Source of the DNA: Spirochaetia bacterium | Lineage (GTDB): Bacteria > Spirochaetota > Leptospiria > Leptospirales > Leptonemataceae | Length of the DNA: 64,000 nt | Direction: 5' to 3' | NCBI GenBank assembly: GCA_021413825.1 | Contig: JAIOPQ010000010.1 | Location: 26,983-90,982, forward strand | In this document: positions 41,002 to 50,654 of the stretch, in pieces | Layout: each line of letters starts with the position of its first letter | Position numbering within the stretch: position 1 is the stretch's first letter | The notes under the pieces: model-generated | Told to the model about the DNA's origin: nothing | What the model saw: the letters and a program-made list of their open reading frames with translations, nothing else | The model's database searches: none | Translations under genes and position numbers: made by a program

Positions 41002-41766
41002 ATGCAAACAGCAATTGCCATAAAACAGTCGGCCCGTGGATACCAGAATGCAGGGGATCCTTTGCTCGCAGCGTATATGCGAGATATCAGAAGCATCCCA
41101 TTGTTGGATCGTGAAACGGAGCGTGAAGTTGCAGAAAAGGCCCATGGTGGCGACGCAAACGCTCGCGATTTATTGGTAAGATCCAATCTCCGTTTCGTTG
41201 CAAGCATTGCTGGCAAGTATTTTCACCCCGGCCTCAGCAGGATGGATCTTGTAAACGAAGGCAATCTTGGCCTGATGCGCGCTGCCGAAACGTTCGATCC
41301 ATCTCGCGGCTTTCATTTTATTACCTATGCGATCTGGTGGATTAGACAGTCCATTTCGCTTGCGATTCGGGAAAAAGCATCGATCATTCGAATCCCTGTT
41401 CGCGCGGCAAACCTGAGTCAGGAGGATTTACACAATCTTGATTGCCTGAGTCTAGACGGATTTGTAGCCGGTGAAGCATTTGATTTCGCAGGTTCTGTCC
41501 CAGATGAAACCCAAGATACTCCCGAGAGTGGTGTTTACTCGAGTGACATGCGCTCGGAGATCAACAGGAGCCTGGCACAACTTTCATCGCGGGAACGCAA
41601 AGTCGTTCAACTAAGATTTGGACTTAATGGAATGGAGCCTTGCACTCTTGAAAAGACGAGCGATCGAATTGGCGTTTCAAAAGAACGCGTTCGCCAAATT
41701 GAACGCACTGCACTTCGTAAAATCCGCATGAACAGCAGGCAGCAACTGGCTGCTTATTTAAACTGA
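41002..41766 (+). CDS. group-2/RpoD-family sigma factor with shortened region 3
   Basis: DPLLAAYMRDIRSIPLL, GNLGLMRAAETFDPSRGFHFITYAIWWIRQSI, C-terminal LSSRERKVVQLRFGL...IGVSKERVRQIERTALRKIR; IRIPVRAANL runs straight into SQEDLHNLDCLSLD. Confidence 0.9.
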   Translation: MQTAIAIKQSARGYQNAGDPLLAAYMRDIRSIPLLDRETEREVAEKAHGGDANARDLLVRSNLRFVASIAGKYFHPGLSRMDLVNEGNLGLMRAAETFDPSRGFHFITYAIWWIRQSISLAIREKASIIRIPVRAANLSQEDLHNLDCLSLDGFVAGEAFDFAGSVPDETQDTPESGVYSSDMRSEINRSLAQLSSRERKVVQLRFGLNGMEPCTLEKTSDRIGVSKERVRQIERTALRKIRMNSRQQLAAYLN

Positions 41767-41774
41767 GGCTAACT

Positions 41775-42119
41775 ATGAACACTACACTTACCAGAAACGA
41801 AACACAACAAAAGGTCTATCGCAAGGCGGTTCTATTTGAGGTGCATGCACCGGGAGCGCGTTCTGTGCACCTGGCCGGAGATTTTAACGGATGGGCTTCT
41901 GATGCCATCGAGATGATTCCGGGAAGAGACGGCAACTGGCTTGTTACTCTCAGGCTTACTCCAGGATTCTATGAGTACAAATACATCATAGATGGCGTAT
42001 GGACTTGCGCAGATGATGCTGACAGAACTTGCAACGGCCAGGTAGAATGTGTAAACAATGATCACGGCAGCTGCAATCGAGTGATTCGGATTCGTAAGGA
42101 ATCAGAGGAGCATGGGTGA
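41775..42119 (+). CDS. glycogen-binding (CBM48/AMPK1_CBM-like, isoamylase early-set) domain protein
   Basis: VHAPGARSVHLAGDFNGWASDAIEM...FYEYKYIIDGVWTCADDADR. Confidence 0.85.
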   Translation: MNTTLTRNETQQKVYRKAVLFEVHAPGARSVHLAGDFNGWASDAIEMIPGRDGNWLVTLRLTPGFYEYKYIIDGVWTCADDADRTCNGQVECVNNDHGSCNRVIRIRKESEEHG

Positions 42120-42175
42120 ATATTCATCCGTAATCCATGTAACGTGCCGCAAGAATTAAGAAGAGGTAACAGACT

Positions 42176-42559
42176 GTGAAACATTTATTCTGGATGCTAC
42201 TACTGGCACTTCCCCTGATTGCAGAGGAAACTCCAAAGAAGGAGACTGCAGAGTGCAAAGATCATTCTGCCATGATGCAAGAAACAAAAGCTCGCAACAG
42301 CAGGCTGAATGGTTTGCTCGCTTCAATGAACAAAGCGACCGGTCAAAAAAAGTCAGACTATATGGCTGACATACTTCGCGAACTTCTTTCTGAGCGCGGC
42401 GCAATGCAGCAGCATATGGCATGCATGATGGAAAAGCACAAGGATAAGATGGAAAAGATGCAGGGTTGTGATTCTATGAAATCCGGCGGCGATACAAAGA
42501 AAATGAGCGAAGAAGCAAAAACAGACACGGAGAAGAAAACACAGCCGCCTCACCACTGA
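42176..42559 (+). CDS. small secreted Met/His/Lys-rich protein, unknown
   Basis: Signal peptide MKHLFWMLLLALPLIAEE; GAMQQHMACMMEKHKDKMEKMQGCDSMKS. Confidence 0.65.
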   Translation: MKHLFWMLLLALPLIAEETPKKETAECKDHSAMMQETKARNSRLNGLLASMNKATGQKKSDYMADILRELLSERGAMQQHMACMMEKHKDKMEKMQGCDSMKSGGDTKKMSEEAKTDTEKKTQPPHH

Positions 42560-42575
42560 GAACAGTTGCCGGGAC

Positions 42576-43709
42576 TCAAACGTAGCGCAATAGAGTCCTG
42601 GTGGCCAGGTACGCATACGCGCCAAGGGCTAGAACCAGCAGTAAATTCGTTGCGATTCCGTTCTTCCATTTGCCCACGTTCTTCTGATTATTCCAGACCA
42701 ATAATGTTGCAGCCAGAAATGGAAGGAAGAGCGAGCTCACCATTGAATATAGCAAGAACAGAACCTGTATCCGGTAAAAGAGTAGCGGCAATGCAATAAG
42801 GGCAACCACGATTCTAAACCAGAAGAAGGCCCTTGTAGCTCCCATGTCTGGCGGTGGAGTTTCCTTTTTAAACGCATGCATTCCATCCACAAAGAAGTAA
42901 GGAATGCTCTGCCAGACGCCAAGCAACGACCCTACGACCACGAACCAGAATCCAACGTTAAACGCCCATGCTCCAATGCGATCACCCAGTAGTCCGCCAA
43001 TCCTTGTAAATATTTCCTTGGCTGCTCCTTCAGACCCAATGGACACACCGGCAACACGGAGGGTTGCTGCGGCTACACAGATCATTGTTAGGTTGAATAT
43101 CGCAGAAAGTACATAGCTGGTAACGCAGTCTGTTCGCATGGCGGGAATCGAGTCGACAGAGGCTTCACCACGCTCGCGAATCCAGTAGCCATAGGATAGA
43201 ACCGTCAATGTCCCACCGATTCCAGTGACGAGTGCAATCAATACCTGTCCGTCTGCGCGAAAGCTCTGTGCTTCAAGTGGCAGAGTATGAATCGCTGAGA
43301 AACCTGCGTAGAGAATCAGGGCAAACGTTGCTACTACAAGAATCTTTACAATAAGTTCAAACCGCGCATAGCCCTTCAATGAAACTACAAATATCGCAAG
43401 CGCACCGTGCAGCGCTCCGTAGAGATCGGAATTTAACACTGGATTATCAAGAATTGGTGGCAGTACGTGCGAAGCTGCAGTTCCACATGCATCCATGAGA
43501 AGCGCACTTACGCACACAGACCAGAAGCAAAAGTATCCGGCAAGAAACCAGCGCAAAGGTAAGGGGAATTGCATCCATCGCTGAATGGGTGTGATCCCCG
43601 TGATGAGTTGATTTCGCGCCGTACCCTCCGTTATTGCGTACTTGAAAACTGCACCAATGGATCTAAGCGCAGAGACAAGTTTTAGAATTGAATCGGGTAG
43701 TCGCGTCAC
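42576..43709 (-). CDS. Nramp-family divalent metal transporter, apparently lacking the first TM region
   Basis: GAVFKYAITEGTARNQLITGITPIQRW; WIRERGEAS; begins MTRLPDSILKLVSAL then jumps to RSIGAVFKYA. Confidence 0.75.
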   Translation of the reverse strand: MTRLPDSILKLVSALRSIGAVFKYAITEGTARNQLITGITPIQRWMQFPLPLRWFLAGYFCFWSVCVSALLMDACGTAASHVLPPILDNPVLNSDLYGALHGALAIFVVSLKGYARFELIVKILVVATFALILYAGFSAIHTLPLEAQSFRADGQVLIALVTGIGGTLTVLSYGYWIRERGEASVDSIPAMRTDCVTSYVLSAIFNLTMICVAAATLRVAGVSIGSEGAAKEIFTRIGGLLGDRIGAWAFNVGFWFVVVGSLLGVWQSIPYFFVDGMHAFKKETPPPDMGATRAFFWFRIVVALIALPLLFYRIQVLFLLYSMVSSLFLPFLAATLLVWNNQKNVGKWKNGIATNLLLVLALGAYAYLATRTLLRYV

Positions 43710-43824
43710 GGTCCTACCCGCGTTTCAGTGAGGATTCGCGCAACACCAATTGGATAGAATAAAATACTGCTCGCAGATACCTTCCAGTCACACGCGAGGC
43801 TGGCATGCAGCGCGCTTGAAGGGG

Positions 43825-43840
43825 CATGACGAAAGTCATG
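43825..43840. promoter_or_regulatory. palindrome CATGAC-GAAA-GTCATG upstream of the second HlyD/FtsX/ABC operon
   Basis: Perfect 6-bp arms, 4-bp spacer; TGACN4GTCA core; 26 bp before the listed ATG 43866. Confidence 0.45.
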
Positions 43841-43865
43841 TTCAAATGGAATTGCTTGGCGCTAA

Positions 43866-44750
43866 ATGGTTCCAGATGGTAGATTCATTATGTCCGTAGG
43901 TTCATTCAAGATGTCATCGCTGCGGTTTGAGCCAGAAACCGTGTTTAGGAATAGTGCTAAATGGCTCAAGGGTCATGCGATACTTGCAATTGTGGGCCTT
44001 GTGGGCGCTATTTCCATTTTGCTTGGCGCACGTTATATAATCCAGCGCTCAGAGGGAATCCTCTCAGAGCCAATTGCAACCGGAACAATTGTGCGATCCG
44101 TGTATGGAATTGGAAGCGTCATGGCAAATCGAAGTTATCAATTGAAGCTTGCGATTGTAAATAATCTAAACGAAATTTACGTTAAAGAGGGAGATTCTGT
44201 TCCAAAGAACGGGAGGCTCGTTTTAATTGATGGTATACCGTACTCAGCACCGTTTGCCGGCACCATTACATTTCTCCCATACAGGATTGGGGAGAATGTA
44301 TTTGCGTCGGTTCCAGTGCTAACTCTAGTGGACCTGCGCGATCGTTATATAGTTGCTTCGCTTGAGCAGCAAGGAGCGTTACAGGTTCAGAAGGGACAAA
44401 CTGTACGTATGAGTTTCGATACGATTCGTGACCACTATTACACCGGGACAGTATCTGCTATCTATTCGAATGAAAACCAGTTTCTGGCCAGAATCGATGT
44501 ACGGGATCTACCTGCTCAAGTTCTTCCCGGAATGACGGCTGACGTTGCAATTTCGATTCAAGAACGCAAAGACGCTCTCCTGGTGCCCGTGGCAGCTCTT
44601 GAGGGAAAGTCGGTGTGGCGAAAACGGGGCCATGAAATTCCGCGGCTAATTGAGGTACAAATCGGAATTGTAGATCGTGAGTTTGCAGAAATTGAGAAGG
44701 GCGATTTAGCCGCAGGGGATCGGGTTCTGATCAAGACCAGGGTTCCATGA
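43866..44750 (+). CDS. HlyD/RND-type periplasmic adaptor
   Basis: One TM; IYVKEGDSVPKNGRLVLIDG...YSAPFAGTITFLPYRIGENVFASVPVLTLVDL; PGMTADVAISIQERKDALLVPVAAL. Confidence 0.85.
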   Translation: MVPDGRFIMSVGSFKMSSLRFEPETVFRNSAKWLKGHAILAIVGLVGAISILLGARYIIQRSEGILSEPIATGTIVRSVYGIGSVMANRSYQLKLAIVNNLNEIYVKEGDSVPKNGRLVLIDGIPYSAPFAGTITFLPYRIGENVFASVPVLTLVDLRDRYIVASLEQQGALQVQKGQTVRMSFDTIRDHYYTGTVSAIYSNENQFLARIDVRDLPAQVLPGMTADVAISIQERKDALLVPVAALEGKSVWRKRGHEIPRLIEVQIGIVDREFAEIEKGDLAAGDRVLIKTRVP

Positions 44751-45997
44751 TCTTTCTGGCAATTCGATACCTTCTTGAACGCCGTCGCCAGACGTTACTT
44801 ACGTTGCTCGGTGTTTTCTTTGGGACGATGGCGTATGTCGCTGTGTCCGGTTTTTTCCTTGGATTTCAGGGTTACATGGTGCAGATGCTTGTCGACAATA
44901 CTGCGCAAGTTCATATCCAGGCCAGGCAGGACTACCTCAAGGCACATCAACTTGACTTTGCTTTTTTTGGTGACGCGTACAAGCACGTTTTCTGGCGTCC
45001 CGCTCCTTCGCGGCTAATTGGCTATCTTGAGGTTCAGAATCCGACTGGCTGGTATCAAAGATTAAGTGCAGATCCGCGGGTCCTTGCGTATTCCCCTCTA
45101 ATGGTAGCGCCTGCTATCTTTACTCTGGGTAAAAATTCGATCTCTGCCAATCTCATTGGATGCAATCCAGCGCAACAGGCCAAAGTAACAAGCATTGCAA
45201 CTTACATGATGGATGGTTCATTCAAAGATATTGCTGCAGGCGGGAATCGTGTCATTCTGGGGGATGAACTAATGAAACGTCTGGGGGCTGGAGTTGGGCA
45301 AACTGTTCTGGTCTCTGTTGCCAAGAGCAAACGCCCCATACCGTTTATTGTAACCGGGCGCTATCAAATTGGCAATCGAGCAGCGGATCTCCAGGCATTT
45401 GGAGAGATTGCTGATATTCAAAAACTGAATGGAACACCAAATCGCGTGACTGAAATCGCCGTGCGCTTAAAGGACTATACGCAGGCTGCAAGACTGGCAA
45501 CAAACTGGGGAACGATTTCTCCTGAGCTAGTTGAAAGTTGGGATCAGCAATTCGCAAACATTCTTTCAATGTTTCAGCTGCAAACTGCCTTGCGATACAC
45601 TATGATTGCAACTGTGTTCATCGTTGCCGGTTTTGGTATATACAACGTTCTTAACATGACGGTGAACCAAAAAAGACATGACATTGCAATACTAAGATCC
45701 CTGGGCTATGACACGTTTGACATAGTTAGTTTGTTTTTTTCACAGGGGCTGATTGTTGGAGCAATAGGTGCATCCCTTGGCGCGCTGGCAGGTTATTTCT
45801 TCTGCCTGTATTTACAGACAGTCCCGTTTACGCCAGCCATGGGTTCCAATTCGGGGACGCTTCACATCTCGCTTGCATTTCCCATCTATTTGCAGGCAGT
45901 TCTGATCGCAATTATTGCAGCTTCCCTTGCAAGCGTACTCCCGGCGCGGGCTGCAGGAAAGCTCACTCCAATCGAAATCATTAGGTCTGGAACTTGA
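44747..45997 (+). CDS. FtsX-like ABC transporter permease
   Basis: N-terminal FLAIRYLLERRRQTLLTLLGVFFGT; C-terminal FxIYNVLNMTVNQKRHDIAILRSLGYD...ASVLPARAAGKLTPIEIIR; intact. Confidence 0.92.
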   Translation: MIFLAIRYLLERRRQTLLTLLGVFFGTMAYVAVSGFFLGFQGYMVQMLVDNTAQVHIQARQDYLKAHQLDFAFFGDAYKHVFWRPAPSRLIGYLEVQNPTGWYQRLSADPRVLAYSPLMVAPAIFTLGKNSISANLIGCNPAQQAKVTSIATYMMDGSFKDIAAGGNRVILGDELMKRLGAGVGQTVLVSVAKSKRPIPFIVTGRYQIGNRAADLQAFGEIADIQKLNGTPNRVTEIAVRLKDYTQAARLATNWGTISPELVESWDQQFANILSMFQLQTALRYTMIATVFIVAGFGIYNVLNMTVNQKRHDIAILRSLGYDTFDIVSLFFSQGLIVGAIGASLGALAGYFFCLYLQTVPFTPAMGSNSGTLHISLAFPIYLQAVLIAIIAASLASVLPARAAGKLTPIEIIRSGT

Positions 45998-45998
45998 G

Positions 45999-46667
45999 AT
46001 GGGAATTGTTGCGCAGCATATAGGCAAGACGATTGGTGATCCGCCCAATCGCATTCTAAAAGACATATCGCTTGAGATCCGGGACGGTGAATTTGTTTCT
46101 TTGACTGGTAGATCAGGATCTGGCAAAAGCACTTTGTTATATTTGCTCAGCGGCCTTGATTCTGTTTCAGAGGGAAGAGTTGAAATCTCAGGAAACGATC
46201 TGGGTAAAATGGAGTCTGAAGAGCTGTATCATTTTAGAAATCAGCAGATGGGATTTGTGTTTCAGTTCCACTATTTGATTGCTGAACTGACCGCGATTGA
46301 GAATGTTTTGATGCCTGCAAGGAAGTCCAGGCGGCAAGACGAAAGATTGTCGTTTGCGCACGGCCTTCTGGAGGACTTTGGCCTGAAAGATAAAATGAAT
46401 CGGCGTCCAAGACAGCTTTCCGGGGGTGAACAACAGCGCGTTGCAATCGCGCGCGCACTTGTTATGGAGCCCAGATATTTATTTGCAGATGAACCAACGG
46501 GCAGTCTGGATCTGTCGAGTGGACAGACTGTAATGCAAATCCTGATGCAGGCCAATCGTAAAAAGACCATGACCCTGGTTGTAGTTACTCATGAGCCTGA
46601 TTTCGCGCAAATGGCGGATCGCCAAATATTGCTGGCGGATGGTGCGCTGGCGAAGCGTCGTTCCTGA
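45999..46667 (+). CDS. ABC transporter ATP-binding protein (LolD-like)
   Basis: [43 protein letters not shown]; start at 45999 overlaps the permease stop region. Confidence 0.94.
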   Translation: MGIVAQHIGKTIGDPPNRILKDISLEIRDGEFVSLTGRSGSGKSTLLYLLSGLDSVSEGRVEISGNDLGKMESEELYHFRNQQMGFVFQFHYLIAELTAIENVLMPARKSRRQDERLSFAHGLLEDFGLKDKMNRRPRQLSGGEQQRVAIARALVMEPRYLFADEPTGSLDLSSGQTVMQILMQANRKKTMTLVVVTHEPDFAQMADRQILLADGALAKRRS

Positions 46668-46731
46668 TCAAAATCATGAAAGGCATTCGTTTTTCCGAGC
46701 CCGATACAGAAACAAGCGAGGCTAAATTAGT

Positions 46732-47529
46732 TTGATGCACAATATTACTGGCAAGAGGGTTCTTATTACTGGCGGTGCAGGTGGCCTTGGCAAAGCCCTG
46801 GCCCAAAAATTATCGGCAATGGGTGCGAGAGTTGCAATTGCCGATGCCGATCCAGCTGCCCTCAAAGCAACAAGTCGCGAACTTGGAATCAAGGGCTACT
46901 CGATGGACGTAACAAATCCTGACTCCATCCTCAAAGTTCGCCGAACGCTACTCACTGAGTTTGGTGGACTGGACATTCTTATCAACAACGCAGGCGTAGT
47001 ATTCGGCGGATCGTTTGCCGACTCTGCACTTGAACATCACACAAAGACCTACCAGGTTAATGCGCTTGGGCCAGTGAATGTAACTCATGCATTCTTTGAA
47101 TCGATTTGCGCCGGACCAGAGGGGCATATTGTGTTTGTGGCAAGCGCTTCAGGCTATATTGGTTTGCCTTTTGGAAGTAGCTATGCGTCCAGTAAGTGGG
47201 CCGTGATAGGCTTTGCAGAATCGATTCGCCTTGAGCTGAAGGAACAGAAAAGAAACAATGTTCATATAACAACTGTTTGTCCCTCCTATATAGACACCGG
47301 TATGTTCACCGGTGCTTCCGCGCCTTTTCTAACGCCAATTCTTCATACGGAGGACGTGGCAGAGAAGATAGTTCAAGCCATTCTCCGGAAGCGGACCTAC
47401 GTGAATTTACCCTGGATTGTAAATTGGATTCAAACGCTCCGTGGAGTTCTGCCTCTTTTTGTTTTTGATTTCCTGATGCGCTCGTTGAAAGTAAGCCAGA
47501 GTATGATGCATTGGAAAGGACGAACTTAG
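46732..47529 (+). CDS. short-chain dehydrogenase/reductase
   Basis: VLITGGAGGLGKALA, NNAG, SASGYIGLPFGSSYASSKWA. Confidence 0.93.
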   Translation: MMHNITGKRVLITGGAGGLGKALAQKLSAMGARVAIADADPAALKATSRELGIKGYSMDVTNPDSILKVRRTLLTEFGGLDILINNAGVVFGGSFADSALEHHTKTYQVNALGPVNVTHAFFESICAGPEGHIVFVASASGYIGLPFGSSYASSKWAVIGFAESIRLELKEQKRNNVHITTVCPSYIDTGMFTGASAPFLTPILHTEDVAEKIVQAILRKRTYVNLPWIVNWIQTLRGVLPLFVFDFLMRSLKVSQSMMHWKGRT

Positions 47530-47531
47530 AT

Positions 47532-47999
47532 TTGACTGAAATCGGCGAGGCGATTCTCAAGCGAATCGCGGATTTGGATAAGATAAAACTTCAGCGTCTG
47601 ATTCACTGGCTCTCTGCAAAGGAGCTGATGGCTCTTGTAACGGCTGCCGATCCAGTTCTTGAAGACTCAATCCTTGAAAATCTATCGGCGCATGGCAGGG
47701 GCATACTGCTTGAAAATCTTGGCTCGTCGGAAGTTGAATTTGCAAAACGCGCCGGTGTGCGCCGGAAGATCAATGAACTTTACCAGTCGGCACTGGGACT
47801 ATGCGCCGTTGCGCCCAACAAATCGGAGCGCCTGAAGATTCTGGAAAGCATCAAAGCCAGCCTCCCTCCAGGTGAGCAACTAACCTACGCGACTCGCTTC
47901 AAAATGCAATCCGACCAGTTTGATGAGGGGATACTCATTGGATTGACTGGATACCTTGATCAGTTGGATCGAGGCATGGGACTGCCTGGGCAGAAATGA
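47532..47999 (+). CDS. hypothetical protein with FliG-like helical repeats
   Basis: LSAKELMALVTAADPVLEDSILENLSAHGRGILLENLGSSE resembles FliG middle/C-domain repeats; TTG start right after the SDR stop. Confidence 0.5.
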   Translation: MTEIGEAILKRIADLDKIKLQRLIHWLSAKELMALVTAADPVLEDSILENLSAHGRGILLENLGSSEVEFAKRAGVRRKINELYQSALGLCAVAPNKSERLKILESIKASLPPGEQLTYATRFKMQSDQFDEGILIGLTGYLDQLDRGMGLPGQK

Positions 48000-48019
48000 G
48001 TCCAGGCCGATGAAGCGGC

Positions 48020-48684
48020 TTACGAAACCAGTTGCACGGCCTCGTCAAGAGTAAACGCAATTGGAAAGTATTCGGCATAGCCGAGCATTCTTAGATACCT
48101 TTGAACAGGATCTGAAAGTTGAGTAAAACAGATTTTGTGATTCGCGGCTTTCCATCGATTGGAGATATCAAGAAGAAAGTTGAGACCAATATTGTTTATG
48201 TATGTGACATCTTTCAGTACTAATACAACCCCGCCGGAAAGATCTCCATCTTCTGTTAATTTCTTAACCGCATTTTCGTACGCTTGCACCGAAAACTGGT
48301 CCAGCGGACGGATAAAGCTCACGATAGCTACGCCGCTTTGGTGCCGGATATAGAGTGGGCCAACAAGTTTTCCGGAATCGTTTGCATTGGTTTCCGTAGT
48401 ATCTTCAGATTTTGTTGAAGAAAGTGCCATTTTAATCGTAGTTAGCAAATCTTGCGAGTTGATGGGCTTGGAGAGAAAGTCAAATGCTTCTTCCTTAAGG
48501 GCTGTCACCGCTGTGCGCATATCAACCTTTCCACTCATCAAGATCACTGGAATTCCTGGATGAGTAGATCTTATTTCGCATTTGGAGCTTCCGAAACGGA
48601 GTAACCATTCCTGGTCAAGAACTTGCCAAACATGGTTAACACTTCCGGTTCATCATCGACTATCAACAGTTTGGTCTGGCTCAT
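48020..48684 (-). pseudogene. response-regulator receiver + STAS protein, receiver core deleted with frameshift
   Basis: ATG at 48684: MSQTKLLIVDDEPEVLTMFGKFLTRNGYSVSEAPNAK*. The other frame continues IRSTHPGIPVILMSGKVDMRTAVTALKEEAFDFLSKPI... then STAS. The phospho-Asp segment is missing. Confidence 0.82.
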
Positions 48685-50654
48685 TTAGTTGCTTCCTGAA
48701 TTGTATTGGACTCTTTGGATTGAATTGTGGGCAGATAGATCTGGAATTTTGTACCTTTACCAGGTTCGCTTTGCACTTCTACGAATCCAGTGTGATTTTT
48801 AACAATGCCAATCAGCGTGGAAAGCCCAAGGCCCGTTCCCTTGCCGGGCTCCTTTGTAGTGTAGAACGGATCGAAGATTTTATCCAGCCTGTCCGGTGAA
48901 ATGCCGATTCCTGTGTCTGAAACCGAAATTACAACGTAATGGCCCGGAGCCACTCCCGGGAGGATGCGTCCTGCTGATTTGTCTATTGTCAGGTTTTCAA
49001 TCTGAATTCCAAGCGAACCACCCTCAGGCATTGCATCCCTTGCATTCACGCACAGGTTCATTATGACCTGATACACTTCTGTGGCATCGCCGTTGATCAA
49101 GGCAAGAGTAGGCGGAATCTCTGTAGTGATTTGAATGTCGCGCGGGAACGTATCCCGAAGAATTTTAGTGATCTCCTTTACTACGAGCGAAACATCCAGC
49201 GGACCCCGCATTCCGTTTGAGCCTCGAGCAAAGGTAAGGATCTGGCGAATCAATTCCCCACCACGTATGGCACTTCGCTCAATTGAGCCGATCAGGTCCC
49301 GGTCTTCTGGATCTGTAACATTGACCTTGAGCATTTCAACGCCCATCAAAATTGGAGTTAGAACATTGTTCAAATCGTGGGCGATCCCACTTGCAAGCGT
49401 TCCGATGCTTTCAAGGCGCTGTGTTCTGCGCATGTGCTCTTCCATGCGCATTTGTTCGGTAATGTCAATCGCCATTCCAGCCGTCCGATACACAGCTCCG
49501 GACTCATCTGGAATTGGAAAAACCCGTGCATGAATCCAGCGATCTAACCCATCCGGGTGAATGATCCTGAACTTATCATTGAATCCGCCTTGCTGATCCT
49601 GCAACACACTTCCAATCCGATCACGATCTTCGGGATGGATTGTTTCAAGGAATTCGCTTTCCTGGTATATATCCGGAATAGGGCGACCCCAGATCCTTTC
49701 AAATCCAGGGCTAACGTAGGTGATTGTTCGTGTGGCTACGTCGCTTATCCAAAAAACCTCCTTTATATGTTCAACAACCTGTCTGAATCGTGCTTCGCTT
49801 TCGCGTAGTTTGTCATCTGCAGCTCGGCGCTGCGAAATATCTGTCCATACGCCAATGGCTTGCCTGCCCGGAGAATCTGAACGATCGAGAATGTGATTGC
49901 TATCTTCTATCCAGCGATAGCTGCCATCCTTGTGCTTGAAGCGATATTCCAGGGAATATCCTGGACCCAGAATCCCTGGCTCCACTCTAGCCATCACTCG
50001 AGTGCGATCATCCGGATGAAGCCCCTTATTCCACCATTCCGGCTCCAGGGCTTCTCCAACAGAATATCCCAAAATTCGTTCTATGTTCTCGCTTACGTAT
50101 TTTGCCGTGGCTTCATTTCCCTGAATGTCTAACATGTAGAGGATTGCTGGGCTATGTGAAACCAGGTGGTTCAGTTTTTCCTGGGCCAGGAGCAGATCCT
50201 GGTTTTTCTTCTCGAGTTTTTCTACAAGTCGTGCATTGTAATCGTTCCAGAGCTCCGATGTGTCCAGTGGCTTATGCGGGATGCGCTTTGAATCCGCAAT
50301 TGCTTCGCTAATTGCCTTGAGCAAGACAGCAGTGGATGCTGGTCTTTTCAGAAACTTGTCGGCGCCAAATCCAATGGCTGCTTTCTCATCTGTAGGGGAG
50401 GTGTAGGTGCTTGTGTATGCAATAAACGGAATTTCTCTGAGCTTCTCGCTTCTGCGGATTTCAATACACAACCTGTACCCGTCCATCCTGGGCATGAGGA
50501 TGTCTGAAATAATTGCATCAACTTTTGAATGATGCAATACATCGAGCGCCTTGAGGCCATCGGCGGCTTCAAGAACAGTAATATTTTCAGCCTCAAGAGT
50601 TACGCGAAGTAACTTGCGATTGATTGCATGATCATCAACGATCAGTATATTCAT
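48681..50654 (-). CDS. receiver-PAS-PAS hybrid histidine kinase
   Basis: N-terminal receiver (LIVDDHAINRKLL, DAIISDILMPRMDGY), PAS/PAC repeats, HisKA GIAHDLNNVLTPI, HATPase DTGIGISPDRLDKIFDPFYTTKEPGKGTGLGL. Confidence 0.94.
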   Translation of the reverse strand: MNILIVDDHAINRKLLRVTLEAENITVLEAADGLKALDVLHHSKVDAIISDILMPRMDGYRLCIEIRRSEKLREIPFIAYTSTYTSPTDEKAAIGFGADKFLKRPASTAVLLKAISEAIADSKRIPHKPLDTSELWNDYNARLVEKLEKKNQDLLLAQEKLNHLVSHSPAILYMLDIQGNEATAKYVSENIERILGYSVGEALEPEWWNKGLHPDDRTRVMARVEPGILGPGYSLEYRFKHKDGSYRWIEDSNHILDRSDSPGRQAIGVWTDISQRRAADDKLRESEARFRQVVEHIKEVFWISDVATRTITYVSPGFERIWGRPIPDIYQESEFLETIHPEDRDRIGSVLQDQQGGFNDKFRIIHPDGLDRWIHARVFPIPDESGAVYRTAGMAIDITEQMRMEEHMRRTQRLESIGTLASGIAHDLNNVLTPILMGVEMLKVNVTDPEDRDLIGSIERSAIRGGELIRQILTFARGSNGMRGPLDVSLVVKEITKILRDTFPRDIQITTEIPPTLALINGDATEVYQVIMNLCVNARDAMPEGGSLGIQIENLTIDKSAGRILPGVAPGHYVVISVSDTGIGISPDRLDKIFDPFYTTKEPGKGTGLGLSTLIGIVKNHTGFVEVQSEPGKGTKFQIYLPTIQSKESNTIQEATK

